Below are positions 42,253-51,425 of a stretch of 64,000 nt of DNA, in pieces; within the stretch, counting starts at the first letter, position 1, and the number at the start of each line of letters is the position of its first letter. The stretch is from Deinococcus sp. Marseille-Q6407. Its GTDB lineage: Bacteria > Deinococcota > Deinococci > Deinococcales > Deinococcaceae. Below the pieces are notes generated by a model. The model was given only the letters and a program-made list of their open reading frames with translations, had not been told where the DNA came from and made no database searches. The position numbers and the translations under genes are program-made. The stretch is from positions 16,001 to 80,000 of the forward strand of contig NZ_CAMPFU010000001.1 of NCBI RefSeq assembly GCF_946848805.1. Direction: 5' to 3'.

Positions 42253-43098
42253 ATGACCAGCCAAACCCCGCCCTGGACTGAACGCCTGCGGACCGCCAAC
42301 GGAGTCCGGCTGCACTGCCTGGAAGCCGGTCCCGAAGATGGCCCGCTGACGGTACTGCTGCACGGTTTTCCCGAGGACAGCCGCGCCTGGAAACATCAGA
42401 TTGGCCCGCTGGCCCGCGCCGGCTTCCGGGTGGTGGCCCCCGACATGCGTGGCTATCAGCTTAGCGACAAGCCGGCCGGGGTGGAAGCCTACCAGATCGA
42501 TCACCTGATTGATGATGTGGTGGCGCTGATTCACTCGCTGGGCCATGACCGCGCCCATGTGGTGGGGCACGACTGGGGCGGCATCGTCGCCTGGGCCGTG
42601 GCGATCCGCAACCCCGAGGTGGTGGACCGCCTGGTGATTCTCAACTCGCCGCACCCGGCCGCCGCCCGCCGCGAGCTGCATGGCCTCAAGCAGAAGAAGC
42701 GCTCTTGGTACGTGGGCTTTTTCCAGCTGCCCTGGCTGCCGGAAAAAGTGCTGCCTTCGCTGGGCCGTAAGGCTCTGGAAGGTGCGCGGCCCGGCAGCTT
42801 CAGCCCGGCGGACCTGGCCGGTTATCAGGCGGCCTGGGCGCTGCCCGGCGCCGCCACATCCATGATCAACTACTACCGCGCGCTGATCCGCTTTGGCAAT
42901 GTCAGGGGCACCCAGGTGCAGGCGCCCACGCTGCTGATGTGGGGTATGCAGGACACCGCTCTGGTCCCCGAGCTGACCGAGGGTCTGGAACCCTGGGTGC
43001 CGGACCTGCGGGTGGTGCGTTTCCCGCAGGCCACCCACTGGGTGCTGCGCGATGAAGCGGTGCGTGTCAGCAACCTGCTGACCGAGTTCCTGAGCTGA
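42253..43098 (+). CDS. Alpha/beta hydrolase, epoxide hydrolase type
   Basis: The 281-residue protein has the oxyanion motif HGFP (37-40), the nucleophile elbow GHDWGG with Asp107, and a His in QATHWVL near the end. An Asp nucleophile with the HGFPE signature points to epoxide hydrolases or haloalkane dehalogenases. The cap domain has two or more helices with Tyr residues. CAGAAT (42241-42246) lies 6 nt before the ATG. It is divergent from yebC. Confidence 0.88.
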   Translation: MTSQTPPWTERLRTANGVRLHCLEAGPEDGPLTVLLHGFPEDSRAWKHQIGPLARAGFRVVAPDMRGYQLSDKPAGVEAYQIDHLIDDVVALIHSLGHDRAHVVGHDWGGIVAWAVAIRNPEVVDRLVILNSPHPAAARRELHGLKQKKRSWYVGFFQLPWLPEKVLPSLGRKALEGARPGSFSPADLAGYQAAWALPGAATSMINYYRALIRFGNVRGTQVQAPTLLMWGMQDTALVPELTEGLEPWVPDLRVVRFPQATHWVLRDEAVRVSNLLTEFLS

Positions 43099-43148
43099 GG
43101 CCTGGAGTCAGCTCAACAGAGATCAACAAACCAGAGAACAGCAAAAAG

Positions 43149-43186
43149 CAGACCGGCGCGGCTTTCAGAGAGCCGTCGCCGGTCTG
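43149..43186. terminator. Bidirectional terminator
   Basis: CAGACCGGCG-CGGCT (43149-43163) pairs with AGCCG-T-CGCCGGTCTG (43171-43186), with one bulge. On the minus strand CTTTTTGC follows. Confidence 0.75.
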
Positions 43187-43211
43187 TGTTCTGGCGGGTC
43201 TGGGTCTAGGT

Positions 43212-43496
43212 TCAGTCGCCGCGGTCAATCAGCGCTGCAGGGTCGGCTTCGGTACTCAGCTCCGGCTCGTGCTCTTCGGTGCGGATGCTCAGGTATGCGC
43301 GCTCCTCGGTAGGAGAGCGGCTGTCGCGTTCCTCGCGGCGCGGGCCGGTGTTCACGCCGCTGATCAGCAGGCTGCCGTTGTCCAGGCCTTCTTCGGGCCG
43401 GCCCTGCTCCACCGGCGTGCCGGTCCGGGGAGCGTACTCGTTGGGCAGGCCGCCCTGTTCGGTCGGGGGCTGGGCCGGGTCGCGCTTGTCGCTCAT
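43212..43496 (-). CDS. Small polar protein of unknown function (94 aa)
   Basis: From ATG 43496 the product is 94 residues, very rich in Glu, Arg, Pro and Ser, starting MSDKRDPAQPPTEQGG. It looks disordered, with no helix-rich core and no signal peptide, and could be a desiccation- or stress-related hydrophilic protein, although composition is the only evidence. The start is chosen by TATGCT 7 nt upstream. Confidence 0.55.
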   Translation of the reverse strand: MSDKRDPAQPPTEQGGLPNEYAPRTGTPVEQGRPEEGLDNGSLLISGVNTGPRREERDSRSPTEERAYLSIRTEEHEPELSTEADPAALIDRGD

Positions 43497-43509
43497 GTCT
43501 GGCAGCATA
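43497..43509 (-). promoter_or_regulatory. Leaderless -10 box
   Basis: On the minus strand TATGCT (complement of 43504-43509) lies 7 nt before the ATG at 43496. Confidence 0.6.
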
Positions 43510-43519
43510 GCTCAGGGTC

Positions 43520-44446
43520 TCAGCGGGTCAGCGCTTCCTGCAACGCTTCAGCAAAAGCGTCCTCATCATCCAGCCAGGGGTAGTGGCCGCTGTCCAGCAC
43601 CGTCAGGTCGGCGTCCCCGAGGTCCTGCAGCCAGTCGGTCTGCTCAGGGTATGAGCTGCGGTCATGTACCCCGGCAATCACAAAGATGGGCCGGGTGATG
43701 TCCTGCAAGAAGGGCGGGTACTCGAATTCCCACAGGCCCTGATACACCAGTGCCTCGCCCACTTCGGCGCGGCCGGTCAGCTGGCCCTCGGCGTCCACGA
43801 ACTCCAGCCGCATCCGGGCCTGTGGGTCGGGGAACTGCAGGGCGTTCAGCAGGTCGCGGGCGTTCAGCAGGTCAAAAGCCGCCTGTACCCGCGCCCCGCC
43901 TACCGCCGGGTATTCGTCCTCCGGAGTCTGGGCGCGGATTTCTTCGGCCGGGTCGTTCAGCGGCTGATCTTTCAGGGCGCTGGCTTCGGCCAGCAGGGTC
44001 AGGGCCAGCTGCGGAAAGTGTACCCAGGGATTGACCGTCACCACCCGCGCCGTGTGCTGCGGGTAGCGCCGGGCGTATTCCAGGGCAATCAGGGCGCCAA
44101 AGCCGTGGCCCAGCGGAATGATCTGCTCCAGTTCCAGATGCTGGCGCAGGGCTTCAAGGTCCTCGACCAGGGTATCGAGGTCCAGCTGGTCACCCTGTTC
44201 GGTGTCTTCCAGCGGGGCGCTGCGGCCACAGCCGCGCTGGTCCAGGTAAATGGCCGGCCAGTCCAGCTGCTCAAGCCGCTCACCGAAAATCTCCTGAAAG
44301 GAAAAGCTGTTGTAGCCGGGTCCGCCGTGCAGGAACACCACCGGGGGCCGCTCAGGGTTGCCCGGCTGCTGGGCAAAATAGAGCTCGGCGCCGTTGAGCA
44401 CTGCGGTGCTGCCGTCTGCCGCGGAATCTGCGAAGAAATCGGTCAT
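43520..44446 (-). CDS. Alpha/beta hydrolase, proline-iminopeptidase-like, without nucleophile Ser
   Basis: A 308-residue protein with HGGPG (40-44), the oxyanion motif of proline iminopeptidases, and LDQRGCGRS. The nucleophile elbow reads GHGFG (113-117), with Gly115 where Ser is expected, so peptidase activity should be lost. The acid (HDRSSYP) and His (SGHYPW) remain. It may be a binding protein, or the change is a single-base mutation or sequencing error. TAGACT lies 6 nt before the ATG. Confidence 0.85.
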   Translation of the reverse strand: MTDFFADSAADGSTAVLNGAELYFAQQPGNPERPPVVFLHGGPGYNSFSFQEIFGERLEQLDWPAIYLDQRGCGRSAPLEDTEQGDQLDLDTLVEDLEALRQHLELEQIIPLGHGFGALIALEYARRYPQHTARVVTVNPWVHFPQLALTLLAEASALKDQPLNDPAEEIRAQTPEDEYPAVGGARVQAAFDLLNARDLLNALQFPDPQARMRLEFVDAEGQLTGRAEVGEALVYQGLWEFEYPPFLQDITRPIFVIAGVHDRSSYPEQTDWLQDLGDADLTVLDSGHYPWLDDEDAFAEALQEALTR

Positions 44447-44458
44447 GCGGGCAGTCTA
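44447..44458 (-). promoter_or_regulatory. Leaderless -10 box
   Basis: On the minus strand TAGACT (complement of 44453-44458) lies 6 nt before the ATG at 44446. Confidence 0.6.
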
Positions 44459-44672
44459 GAGTGCGGCGCTTCCGGGAGAGCTCACGCAGCCGGCGGCCAC
44501 TGGCGCCGGGCACCGTGCAGCAGCATAAAGAGACTTTAAAACTGAGCGTGGTTACTCTTGTTCCGACCTCGTTAGACTTATTTCACATTTTCATGAGTGA
44601 CGCCGGTCCCCGGGCTGTCCGGACGCTGGCCGGCAGCCGGCAGGGCCGTAGGAGCGCGGAGGGAGAGTAGGC

Positions 44673-45341
44673 ATGGAGCAGTGCATTTTGGTGATTGAGG
44701 ACAATCCCGACATCAGCCGGGTGGTGCAGTATGAACTGGAGCAGGCCGGTTTCGAGGCCCTGACGGCGGCCGATGGCATCAGTGGGCTGACGCTGGCCCG
44801 CGAGGAGCACCCCGATCTGGTGATTCTGGACCTGGGTCTGCCCGATCTGGACGGTGCCGAGGTGACCCGCCGCCTGCGCAAGAACAGCTCAATGCCCATC
44901 ATTATCCTGACCGCCATGGACGCGCTGGACCGCAAGGTGGCCTTGCTGGAAGCCGGTGCCGACGACTACCTGACCAAGCCCTTTTACCCTGAGGAACTGG
45001 TGGCGCGGGTCAAGGTGCAGCTGCGCCATCAGCAACACGGTGACGTGATCCGAGTGGGCGATATGGAAATCCATCCCCAGAAGCGGCTGTGTTATTTCAA
45101 GGGCCACGAGGTGCGGCTCTCGCCCCGCGAGTTCGACCTGCTCACTTTCCTGGCGCGTCAGCCGGGCCGAGTTTATTCCCGCGCCGAGATTGAGCGCGAG
45201 GTCTGGAGCGGCGACCTGCCCAGCAATTCCAACGTGGTAGACGTTCACATGGCCAACATGCGTTCCAAACTGCGCGACCTCGACGGCTACGGCCTGATTC
45301 GCACGGTGCGCGGCATCGGGTACGCCCTCAAGACGCCCTAG
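44673..45341 (+). CDS. drRRA: OmpR-type response regulator, DrRRA-like
   Basis: A 222-residue regulator. The receiver domain has Asp53 in VILDLGLPDLDG and Lys in LTKPF. The C-terminal winged helix has LSPREFDLLTFLARQPG and SNSNVVDVHMANMRSKLRDL. From memory the sequence closely resembles D. radiodurans DrRRA, a regulator needed for radiation resistance. No kinase gene is adjacent. A good Shine-Dalgarno (GGAGGGAGAG) precedes the ATG. The gene is divergent from the Ser-less hydrolase. Confidence 0.85.
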   Translation: MEQCILVIEDNPDISRVVQYELEQAGFEALTAADGISGLTLAREEHPDLVILDLGLPDLDGAEVTRRLRKNSSMPIIILTAMDALDRKVALLEAGADDYLTKPFYPEELVARVKVQLRHQQHGDVIRVGDMEIHPQKRLCYFKGHEVRLSPREFDLLTFLARQPGRVYSRAEIEREVWSGDLPSNSNVVDVHMANMRSKLRDLDGYGLIRTVRGIGYALKTP

Positions 45342-45351
45342 GCGTTTTCTC

Positions 45352-45363
45352 TAGACTGCCGAG
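45352..45363 (+). promoter_or_regulatory. Leaderless -10 box of the P1 peptidase gene
   Basis: TAGACT at 45352-45357 lies 6 nt before the ATG at 45364. Confidence 0.6.
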
Positions 45364-46279
45364 ATGACCTCCGGGGCCAACACCACCCTGACCGCGCTGC
45401 CCAGTTTTCAGGTGGGCCACTGGACCGACCCGGTGGGCCGCACCGGCTGCACGGTGATTCTCTGCCCGCCGCAGGGCGCGGTGGCCTCTGCCAGTTTTCT
45501 GGGTCCCAGCCCCGGCACCCGTGAGGGCGTCCTGCTGGCGCCCGAAAAAGCGGTAGAGCGGGTGCACGCCGTAGTGCTGACCGGCCGGCGGCAGTGCCTT
45601 TGGGCTGGCGGCCGCCGACGGCGTGATGCGCGAGCTGGAAAGCTGGGGCCGGGGAGTGGACACAGGATTTGCGCGGGTGCCGATCGTGCCTGCGGCCGTG
45701 ATTTACGACCTGGGCTGCGGCGACCCGCAGGCCCGCCCCACCGCTGAAGCGGGCCGCGCCGCGCTGCTGGCGGCCAGCGCTGACCCGGTGCCCTGCGGCC
45801 GGGTGGGAGCCGGCGCCGGCGCCACCATCGGCAAATGGCGTGGTCCGGACGGCACCCGGCCCGGCGGCCTGGGCAGTGTTTTTCTGGAAGAGGGTGGCAC
45901 CGGAGTGGGCGTGCTGGCGGTGGTCAACCCGGTGGGCGATGTGCTGGACGAACAGGGGCAACCGCTGGGACAGGCCCCGGACTGGCCGGCGTTTCTGCAG
46001 GCCCCGGCCACCCCGGTGCAGAACACCACCCTGCTGGCCGTCGTCACCGAGCATGCGCTGACCAAGGCGGAATGCCGACGGCTGGCCGATACCGCCTGCG
46101 CGGCACTGGCTCGGGTCATCGCTCCCAGCCACACCGGCTGGGACGGCGATACGGCGTTTATGCTCAGCAGCGGTACCCAGCCGCCCGCTGACCCTTTGCA
46201 GCTGGCCGACCTGACCGGCCGGGCAGTGGCCGCGGCGGTCAGGTCGGCCGCGCAGCTGGGGCTGGCCGCTTCAGACTGA
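45364..46279 (+). pseudogene. P1-family (DmpA-like) peptidase, frameshifted by a 4-bp duplication
   Basis: The first frame from ATG 45364 gives a natural N-terminus (LPSFQVGHWTDPVGRTGCTV) to AVVLTG. Then CGGC is repeated in tandem (45582-45585 and 45586-45589), shifting the frame. Removing one copy restores GGSAFGLAAADGVMRELE, joining the second frame that ends at 46279 and carries the family motifs VGAGAGATIGKWRG and NTTLLAVVTEH. DmpA-family enzymes are self-processing aminopeptidases. Restored length is about 303 residues. Tandem 4-bp repeats can slip back, so this could be a phase-variable switch. Confidence 0.85.
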
Positions 46280-46344
46280 TCTGGAACTGACTTTGTCTGA
46301 AGACTTCCTCACGCGACCGTCAGGGGAGGGACAGCCGGGGCCTT

Positions 46345-46356
46345 TAGGCTGGGGCT
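46345..46356 (+). promoter_or_regulatory. Leaderless -10 box of the subtilase gene
   Basis: TAGGCT at 46345-46350 lies 6 nt before the ATG at 46357. Confidence 0.6.
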
Positions 46357-49197
46357 ATGAAACGGACCCGTCTGACTTCACTGGCCCTGGTGCTGAGCGC
46401 CGGCCTGATGCTGGGCCTGGGCACACAGGCTGAGGCCCAGACCTTCAAACTGTCGCCTGGGCTGCAGAAAAAGCTCCAGGCTGGTGACCAGGAACCTGTC
46501 GGCGTCATCGTGCGCTTCGAGTTTGCCAACAACGAGCGTGGTCGCCAGAACCTGGGGCAGCTGCGCTCTCAGCTGGCCCGCAGCATCAGCGGCCTGGGCC
46601 CGTCGGCCCGCATCCTGAACGAGGCGATTCGCAGCGGTCAGGGCAGTGAACTGTGGCTGGACCAGAGCGTCTACCTGCCGCTGACCCCCCGGCAGGCACT
46701 GGCGCTGGCCTCGCTGCCCAACGTCCGCGAAGTGTTCGAGAACTTCCAGGTGGAAGTGCCCCGCGCCGTGGCGCTGAGTGCGGCGTCGGCCCCGGCCGGC
46801 ACCCCGGCGCACCTGCAGCAGATCGGGGCGCCACAGGCCTGGGCGGCCGGTTACAAGGGCGCAGGCGTCCGGATCGGGCACCTGGACAGCGGGATCGACG
46901 CCTCGCACCCTGAGCTGGCCGGCAAACTCAACAGCTTTGCCGAGTTCGATGCCGAAGGCAACCGCGTGAACGGTGCTGCGCCGCACGACACCACCAACCA
47001 CGGCACCCACACCGCCGGGCTGCTGGTGGGCAAGACGGTGGGCGTGGCCCCCGATGCCAAGGTGATCAGCGCCCTGGTGCTGCCGAACAACAGCGGCACC
47101 TTCGCGCAGGTGATTGCCGGGATGCAGTACGTAATTGACCCCGACGGCAACCCAGCCACCGACGACGGCGCGCAGGTGGTCAACATGAGCCTGGGCATTC
47201 CCGGCAGCTGGAACGAATTCCGGGTACCGGTCACCAACATGCTGAACGCCGGCATCGTGCCGGTCTTCGCCATCGGCAACTATGGCCCGGCCGCCGGCAG
47301 CACCGGCAGCCCCGGCAACCTCCCCGAAGCGATCGGCGTGGGTGCTGTGGACAGCGCGGGCAACGTGGCTTCCTTCAGCAGCCGTGGCCCGGCCATTTGG
47401 AACATCAACGGTCAGAACGTGCAGGTCACCAAGCCGGATATTGCCGCGCCGGGCGTGGAAATCACCAGCGCTTTCCCCGGCGGTGGCTACGGCGCCCTGA
47501 GCGGTTCCTCCCAGGCCAGCCCTATTGCCGCAGGCGCAGTGGCCCTGATGCTGCAGGCCAAGCCCGGCAGCTCGGTGGACGCCGTGAAGAATGCCCTGTT
47601 TACCAGCGCCAGCAACGCCGGTGCCAAGAACAACAACGTGGGCTTCGGCCAGATCAGCCTGCCCGGTGCCCTGAGCAAGCTCGGTGTGAGCCTGAATCAG
47701 CCGGCCCCAGCCCCCACGCCTACGCCAACTCCGGCCCCGACGTCAAGCCCTGAACCAGCCCCGGCGCCTGCGCCGCCCCTACCCCACCCCGCCCCGGCGC
47801 CGGCTCCGACCCCCGCGCCCACTCCTGCTCCGGCGTCTGAGCTGACGTTTGCGGCCACCCCCAACCAGTTCTCACTGGCCCGTGGGCAGTCGCGCGCGGT
47901 GCAGCTGTCGGCCAATATGTCGGTCGGCATTACAGTCAAGGCAGCGGATGGTCTCCAGATCACCGCCAATGGCGGTGTGATCACCGTAACCAACGTCTCG
48001 GCCCCGGACGGCGCGCAGACGGTCACGCTGACCGCCACCACCGCTGAGGCCCCGGCCCGCACCCGGGAAGTGACGCTGAACATTACGACCACCGGCGCGC
48101 CTGCGCCCACCCCGACTCCTGCGCCTGCCCCCGCACCGACCCAGCCAGCACCTTCTCAACCCGCTCCCACTCAGCCTGCACCGGCCCAGCCGGCTCCGAC
48201 AGGCCCCTCTGGCTACAGCCTCTGCGCGGTGGAAGGCAGCAAGTGTGACTTTACTGGCGTTCGCGACGCCTACTTCGGTACAGCTGGCCGCTATGTAAAC
48301 GGCACCGGCACCGACGGCTTCATGTGTACCGTGCAGGAATGGGGGGTTGACCCGGCGCCCGGCGTGACCAAGGGCTGCTTTATCAAGAATCTGCCCGGCG
48401 CTCCGGCGCCCGCCCCCACTCAGCCCACCCCAACCCAGCCTGCCCCCGCTCAACCGGCACCGACTCAGCCGGCTCCCGGCCGCTCGGCCGCCAAGCCCCG
48501 GGTGCTGCTGGTGGACGACGATATGGGCAGCCGCAACGATGTGACCACTTTCCTGCGTGACGCCGTCAAGGCCAACGCCCTGGAAGGCAGCGCCCTGCTG
48601 TGGGATACCCGCCGTGGCTCGGTGCCGCTTTCGGAAATGCGCCGCGCCGATATCGTGGTGTGGGCCACCGGCGACAGTTACATGAACACCCTCAGCGCCC
48701 AGGACCAGCAGACGCTGGCCCAGTACCTGCAGGGCGGCGGCCGGCTGCTGCTGACTGGCCAGGACATCGGCTACGACATCGGCCACACCGCCTTTTATGA
48801 CCAGTACCTGGGTAGCCGCTTTGTGGGCGATTCCAGCGGCACCCTGTCGCTGAAGACCAGCGCGCCGCTGGGCACGGCTTCTTACCGCCTGAATGCCCCC
48901 GGCAGCGCCGGCAACCAGGTTTATCCGGACGTGCTGGCTGCCACCCGTGGCGCTGCCGTGGCCGGCACCTGGGACGGCCACGGCAGCGCCCAGAGCGTGC
49001 TGCGCGACCCTGACCCCCGCCGCGCCCGCGCCAAGGGCCGGCCGGCCGTGCGCGCGCAGTCGGCCGAGAACGGCTCTATCGTGCTGTTCAGTCCGGGCAC
49101 CTTCAAGACGGTCAACCTGGGCTTTGGCCTGGAAGCCCTCTCGCCTCAGGACCGCAATGTCCTGACCGGGCAGCTGTTCAACTGGCTGATGCAGTAA
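46357..49197 (+). CDS. Secreted multidomain subtilisin-like serine protease
   Basis: A 946-residue exported protein with signal peptide (LTSLALVLSAGLMLGLG, cleavage near AEA). An inhibitor_I9-like propeptide region (about 30-145) precedes the S8 domain with Asp177 (GHLDSGID), His215 (HGTHTAG) and Ser385 (GSSQASP, instead of the usual GTSMATP). Three Pro/Ala/Thr-rich linkers follow. Between them lie a beta-sandwich-like segment, a Cys-rich domain (YSLCAVEGSKCDFTG onward) also found in secreted hydrolases, and a C-terminal Rossmann-like domain (RVLLVDDDMG, GGGRLLLTGQDIG). It degrades proteins outside the cell, which fits the proteolytic habit of Deinococcus. Confidence 0.92.
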   Translation: MKRTRLTSLALVLSAGLMLGLGTQAEAQTFKLSPGLQKKLQAGDQEPVGVIVRFEFANNERGRQNLGQLRSQLARSISGLGPSARILNEAIRSGQGSELWLDQSVYLPLTPRQALALASLPNVREVFENFQVEVPRAVALSAASAPAGTPAHLQQIGAPQAWAAGYKGAGVRIGHLDSGIDASHPELAGKLNSFAEFDAEGNRVNGAAPHDTTNHGTHTAGLLVGKTVGVAPDAKVISALVLPNNSGTFAQVIAGMQYVIDPDGNPATDDGAQVVNMSLGIPGSWNEFRVPVTNMLNAGIVPVFAIGNYGPAAGSTGSPGNLPEAIGVGAVDSAGNVASFSSRGPAIWNINGQNVQVTKPDIAAPGVEITSAFPGGGYGALSGSSQASPIAAGAVALMLQAKPGSSVDAVKNALFTSASNAGAKNNNVGFGQISLPGALSKLGVSLNQPAPAPTPTPTPAPTSSPEPAPAPAPPLPHPAPAPAPTPAPTPAPASELTFAATPNQFSLARGQSRAVQLSANMSVGITVKAADGLQITANGGVITVTNVSAPDGAQTVTLTATTAEAPARTREVTLNITTTGAPAPTPTPAPAPAPTQPAPSQPAPTQPAPAQPAPTGPSGYSLCAVEGSKCDFTGVRDAYFGTAGRYVNGTGTDGFMCTVQEWGVDPAPGVTKGCFIKNLPGAPAPAPTQPTPTQPAPAQPAPTQPAPGRSAAKPRVLLVDDDMGSRNDVTTFLRDAVKANALEGSALLWDTRRGSVPLSEMRRADIVVWATGDSYMNTLSAQDQQTLAQYLQGGGRLLLTGQDIGYDIGHTAFYDQYLGSRFVGDSSGTLSLKTSAPLGTASYRLNAPGSAGNQVYPDVLAATRGAAVAGTWDGHGSAQSVLRDPDPRRARAKGRPAVRAQSAENGSIVLFSPGTFKTVNLGFGLEALSPQDRNVLTGQLFNWLMQ

Positions 49198-49251
49198 GAG
49201 TCAGGCAGGTTCGCGCCCACGCGGCGCGGTCCTGACCGGAAGAACGAAGCG

Positions 49252-49288
49252 AAGCCGGGAGCCTATGTAGATGGATGGCTCCCGGCTT
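49252..49288 (+). terminator. Terminator hairpin between the subtilase and rtcB
   Basis: AAGCCGGGAGCC (49252-49263) and GGCTCCCGGCTT (49277-49288) form a perfect 12-bp stem; flanking GAACG/CGTTC can extend it. Convergent genes lie on both sides. Confidence 0.8.
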
Positions 49289-49305
49289 CGTTCTGATTTC
49301 CGGCC

Positions 49306-50718
49306 TTAGATGTCCTGCTTGCCGCTGTCCATCCGCACCACCTGCGGGGTGAATTCGGCCACCACGTCCACCAGGTCGCGCTGGCGGGCCAGCACCTCCT
49401 CAATGCGTTTGTAGGCCTGCGGTGCCTCGTCGCGGCCGCCGCCGATCAGGGTGACGCCGCGCTCCTGTAAGTAGCTCTGCATCTGGTCCTTGCTTACGCT
49501 GCGTTCGGCGGCCTTACGGCCCAACTGCCGGCCGGCGCCGTGGCTGGAACTGCTCAGTGACTCCGGGTTGCCCCGGCCGCGCACCACGAAGCTGGGATCG
49601 GCCATGCTGCCCGGGATCAGGCCCAGGCGCCCGCTTTCTGCCGGGGTGGCGCCCTTGCGGTGCACAATCAGCTCCTGGCCGTTCACCTGCTGTTTCCAGG
49701 CCAGGTTGTGGCTGTTGCTGACCTGCGCCAGCGGCTGCACGCCCAGCGCCTGACTGAGCCGGGCATGAATCTGGTCGTGGTTGGCCAGGGCGTAGCGGCC
49801 AGCCAGGTTCATGGCCTGCCAGTAAGCATGGCCTTCCTCGCTGTCCAGGCTCAGCCAGGCCAGCCGGCGGGCTGCCGGATCCAGCCGTTTGTGCCGGTCC
49901 TCGGCCAGCCGGGTAAAGTGCCCGGCCACCTGTGCCCCGAACCCGCGCGAGCCGGAATGGCTCAGCAGGGCCAGATACTCGCCCGGCTCCAGCCCCAGCT
50001 GCGTGTCTGCCACGTACAGCCGCCCGAATTCTGCGAAATGGTTGCCGCTGCCCGAGGTGCCGATCTGTTCGGCGGCCTTGCTGTGCAGGTATTTCAGAAT
50101 GCCCTGGTCCTGCCAGGTGTTCTCGTCCAGCACGGCGTGGTCCAGACGCTGGCGCTTTTCAAAGCTCACGCCGGCACCGAAACGGGTGTGCTTGAGCAGC
50201 AGCCGGCGGGCCTCGTCGCTGCCCAGGTCGCCGGCCGGCAGCGGCAGCACGCTCAGCATCATCGAGCAGCCGATGTCCACGCCTACGCCATACGGAATCA
50301 CGGCGTTCTCGGTGGCCAGCACCCCGCCGATGGGCAGGCCGTAGCCGATGTGGGCGTCGGGCATCAGCGCTCCGGCCCGCGATACTGGCAGCCGCATCGC
50401 CAGGTCCATCTGCTCGGCAGCGCCAGCGTCGATCAGCTCGGCGCCCCAGACGCCGTAGGGGAGAGGTGCTTCTCGCAAAGCAACTGTGCTGTTCTGCTGC
50501 GCGGCGGCCCGCTGCGCCAAAATCTCGGCGGCCAGCTCGGCATAGACGCCTCCGGCGGCATATTGCTCGGGCGCCTGCTGCACGGCACGCAGTTCGTCCA
50601 GAATGTCCTGGCGGCTCAGGCCCGCCTGTTCGCGCAGGCGGCCCGCCTGCTGGGCCAGTCCTATGGCCCGGCCGTCAAAACCCAGTTTGGTGATGTGCTT
50701 TCCGTTCAAGGTATTCAT
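49306..50718 (-). CDS. rtcB: RNA ligase RtcB
   Basis: A 470-residue ligase joining RNA 2',3'-cyclic phosphate and 5'-OH ends. The GTP- and metal-binding blocks are all visible: MPDAHIGYG, GVGVDIGCSM, GSGNHFAEF, SHSGSRGFGAQ, HNLAWKQ, HRKGATPA, PGSMADPSF and SSSHGAGR with the guanylylated His. It should be active in tRNA repair or RNA healing. No rtcA, rtcR or archease gene is adjacent. Confidence 0.96.
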   Translation of the reverse strand: MNTLNGKHITKLGFDGRAIGLAQQAGRLREQAGLSRQDILDELRAVQQAPEQYAAGGVYAELAAEILAQRAAAQQNSTVALREAPLPYGVWGAELIDAGAAEQMDLAMRLPVSRAGALMPDAHIGYGLPIGGVLATENAVIPYGVGVDIGCSMMLSVLPLPAGDLGSDEARRLLLKHTRFGAGVSFEKRQRLDHAVLDENTWQDQGILKYLHSKAAEQIGTSGSGNHFAEFGRLYVADTQLGLEPGEYLALLSHSGSRGFGAQVAGHFTRLAEDRHKRLDPAARRLAWLSLDSEEGHAYWQAMNLAGRYALANHDQIHARLSQALGVQPLAQVSNSHNLAWKQQVNGQELIVHRKGATPAESGRLGLIPGSMADPSFVVRGRGNPESLSSSSHGAGRQLGRKAAERSVSKDQMQSYLQERGVTLIGGGRDEAPQAYKRIEEVLARQRDLVDVVAEFTPQVVRMDSGKQDI

Positions 50719-50855
50719 CCTTTGTCTGCCTGTCCGGCTGTGGTGCTGGAGGTCCGAGAAAGGCCCGCACGGGGCCCTCTGGCCAGGGCCCTCAGTCTGT
50801 CAGCTGCGGGCGCCGGCGTCATAAGCGCTCTGGCTTAGCGGCCTTAAGGCTCGGT

Positions 50856-50868
50856 TATGCTCAGAGGC
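50856..50868 (+). promoter_or_regulatory. Leaderless -10 box
   Basis: TATGCT at 50856-50861 lies 7 nt before the ATG at 50869. Confidence 0.6.
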
Positions 50869-51342
50869 ATGACCCTGCATCCTGATATCAACCTGCCGTC
50901 TCCCGAGGAATTCGACGCCCTGAGCCCCGAGCAGCTGGCGGTCCGCCTGAACGGCCCGGATGGTCAGGGCCTCAGCGGCACGCTGGGAGGCAAGCTGGGC
51001 CTGCGGATGCTGCGGGCCACCCGCACCGAGCTGACCGCCACCATGCCGGTGGAGGGCAACCGGCAGCCGGCCGGGCGCCTGCATGGTGGCGCCAGCCTGG
51101 CCCTGGCCGAAGAACTGGCCTCGGTGGGCAGCTGGCTGAATCTGGACGTGCGCCGCGAGGTGGCGGTGGGCGTGGATCTCAGTGCCACCCACGTGCGCGG
51201 CGTGACCGGCGGCCTGGTGACCGGCACGGCGCGGCTGGCTTACCGCGGCCGCAGCATGATGGTCTGGGAAATCGAGATTCAAGATGAGCGCGGCAAGACC
51301 ACCAGCCTGGCCCGCTGCACCTGTAGCGTGGTGCGCCTGTAA
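50869..51342 (+). CDS. PaaI-family hotdog thioesterase
   Basis: A 157-residue hotdog-fold thioesterase starting MTLHPDINLPSPEEFDALSP. The catalytic region GRLHGGASLALAEELASVGS matches the PaaI/menaquinone-type group, where the Glu helps cleave the acyl-CoA thioester. The substrate is not readable. It is convergent with gntP. Confidence 0.9.
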   Translation: MTLHPDINLPSPEEFDALSPEQLAVRLNGPDGQGLSGTLGGKLGLRMLRATRTELTATMPVEGNRQPAGRLHGGASLALAEELASVGSWLNLDVRREVAVGVDLSATHVRGVTGGLVTGTARLAYRGRSMMVWEIEIQDERGKTTSLARCTCSVVRL

Positions 51343-51378
51343 CACTGCCGGGCGGGACCACCGCTCATGCAGTGAAGC

Positions 51379-51414
51379 GGCGCGGCCGGGGGCATTGCTA
51401 GCCCCGGCCGCGCC
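51379..51414. terminator. Bidirectional hairpin between thioesterase and gntP
   Basis: GGCGCGGCCGGGG (51379-51391) and CCCCGGCCGCGCC (51402-51414) form a perfect 13-bp stem with a 10-nt loop. Convergent genes; no T-run. Confidence 0.7.
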
Positions 51415-51425
51415 AGCCGCCTCGC

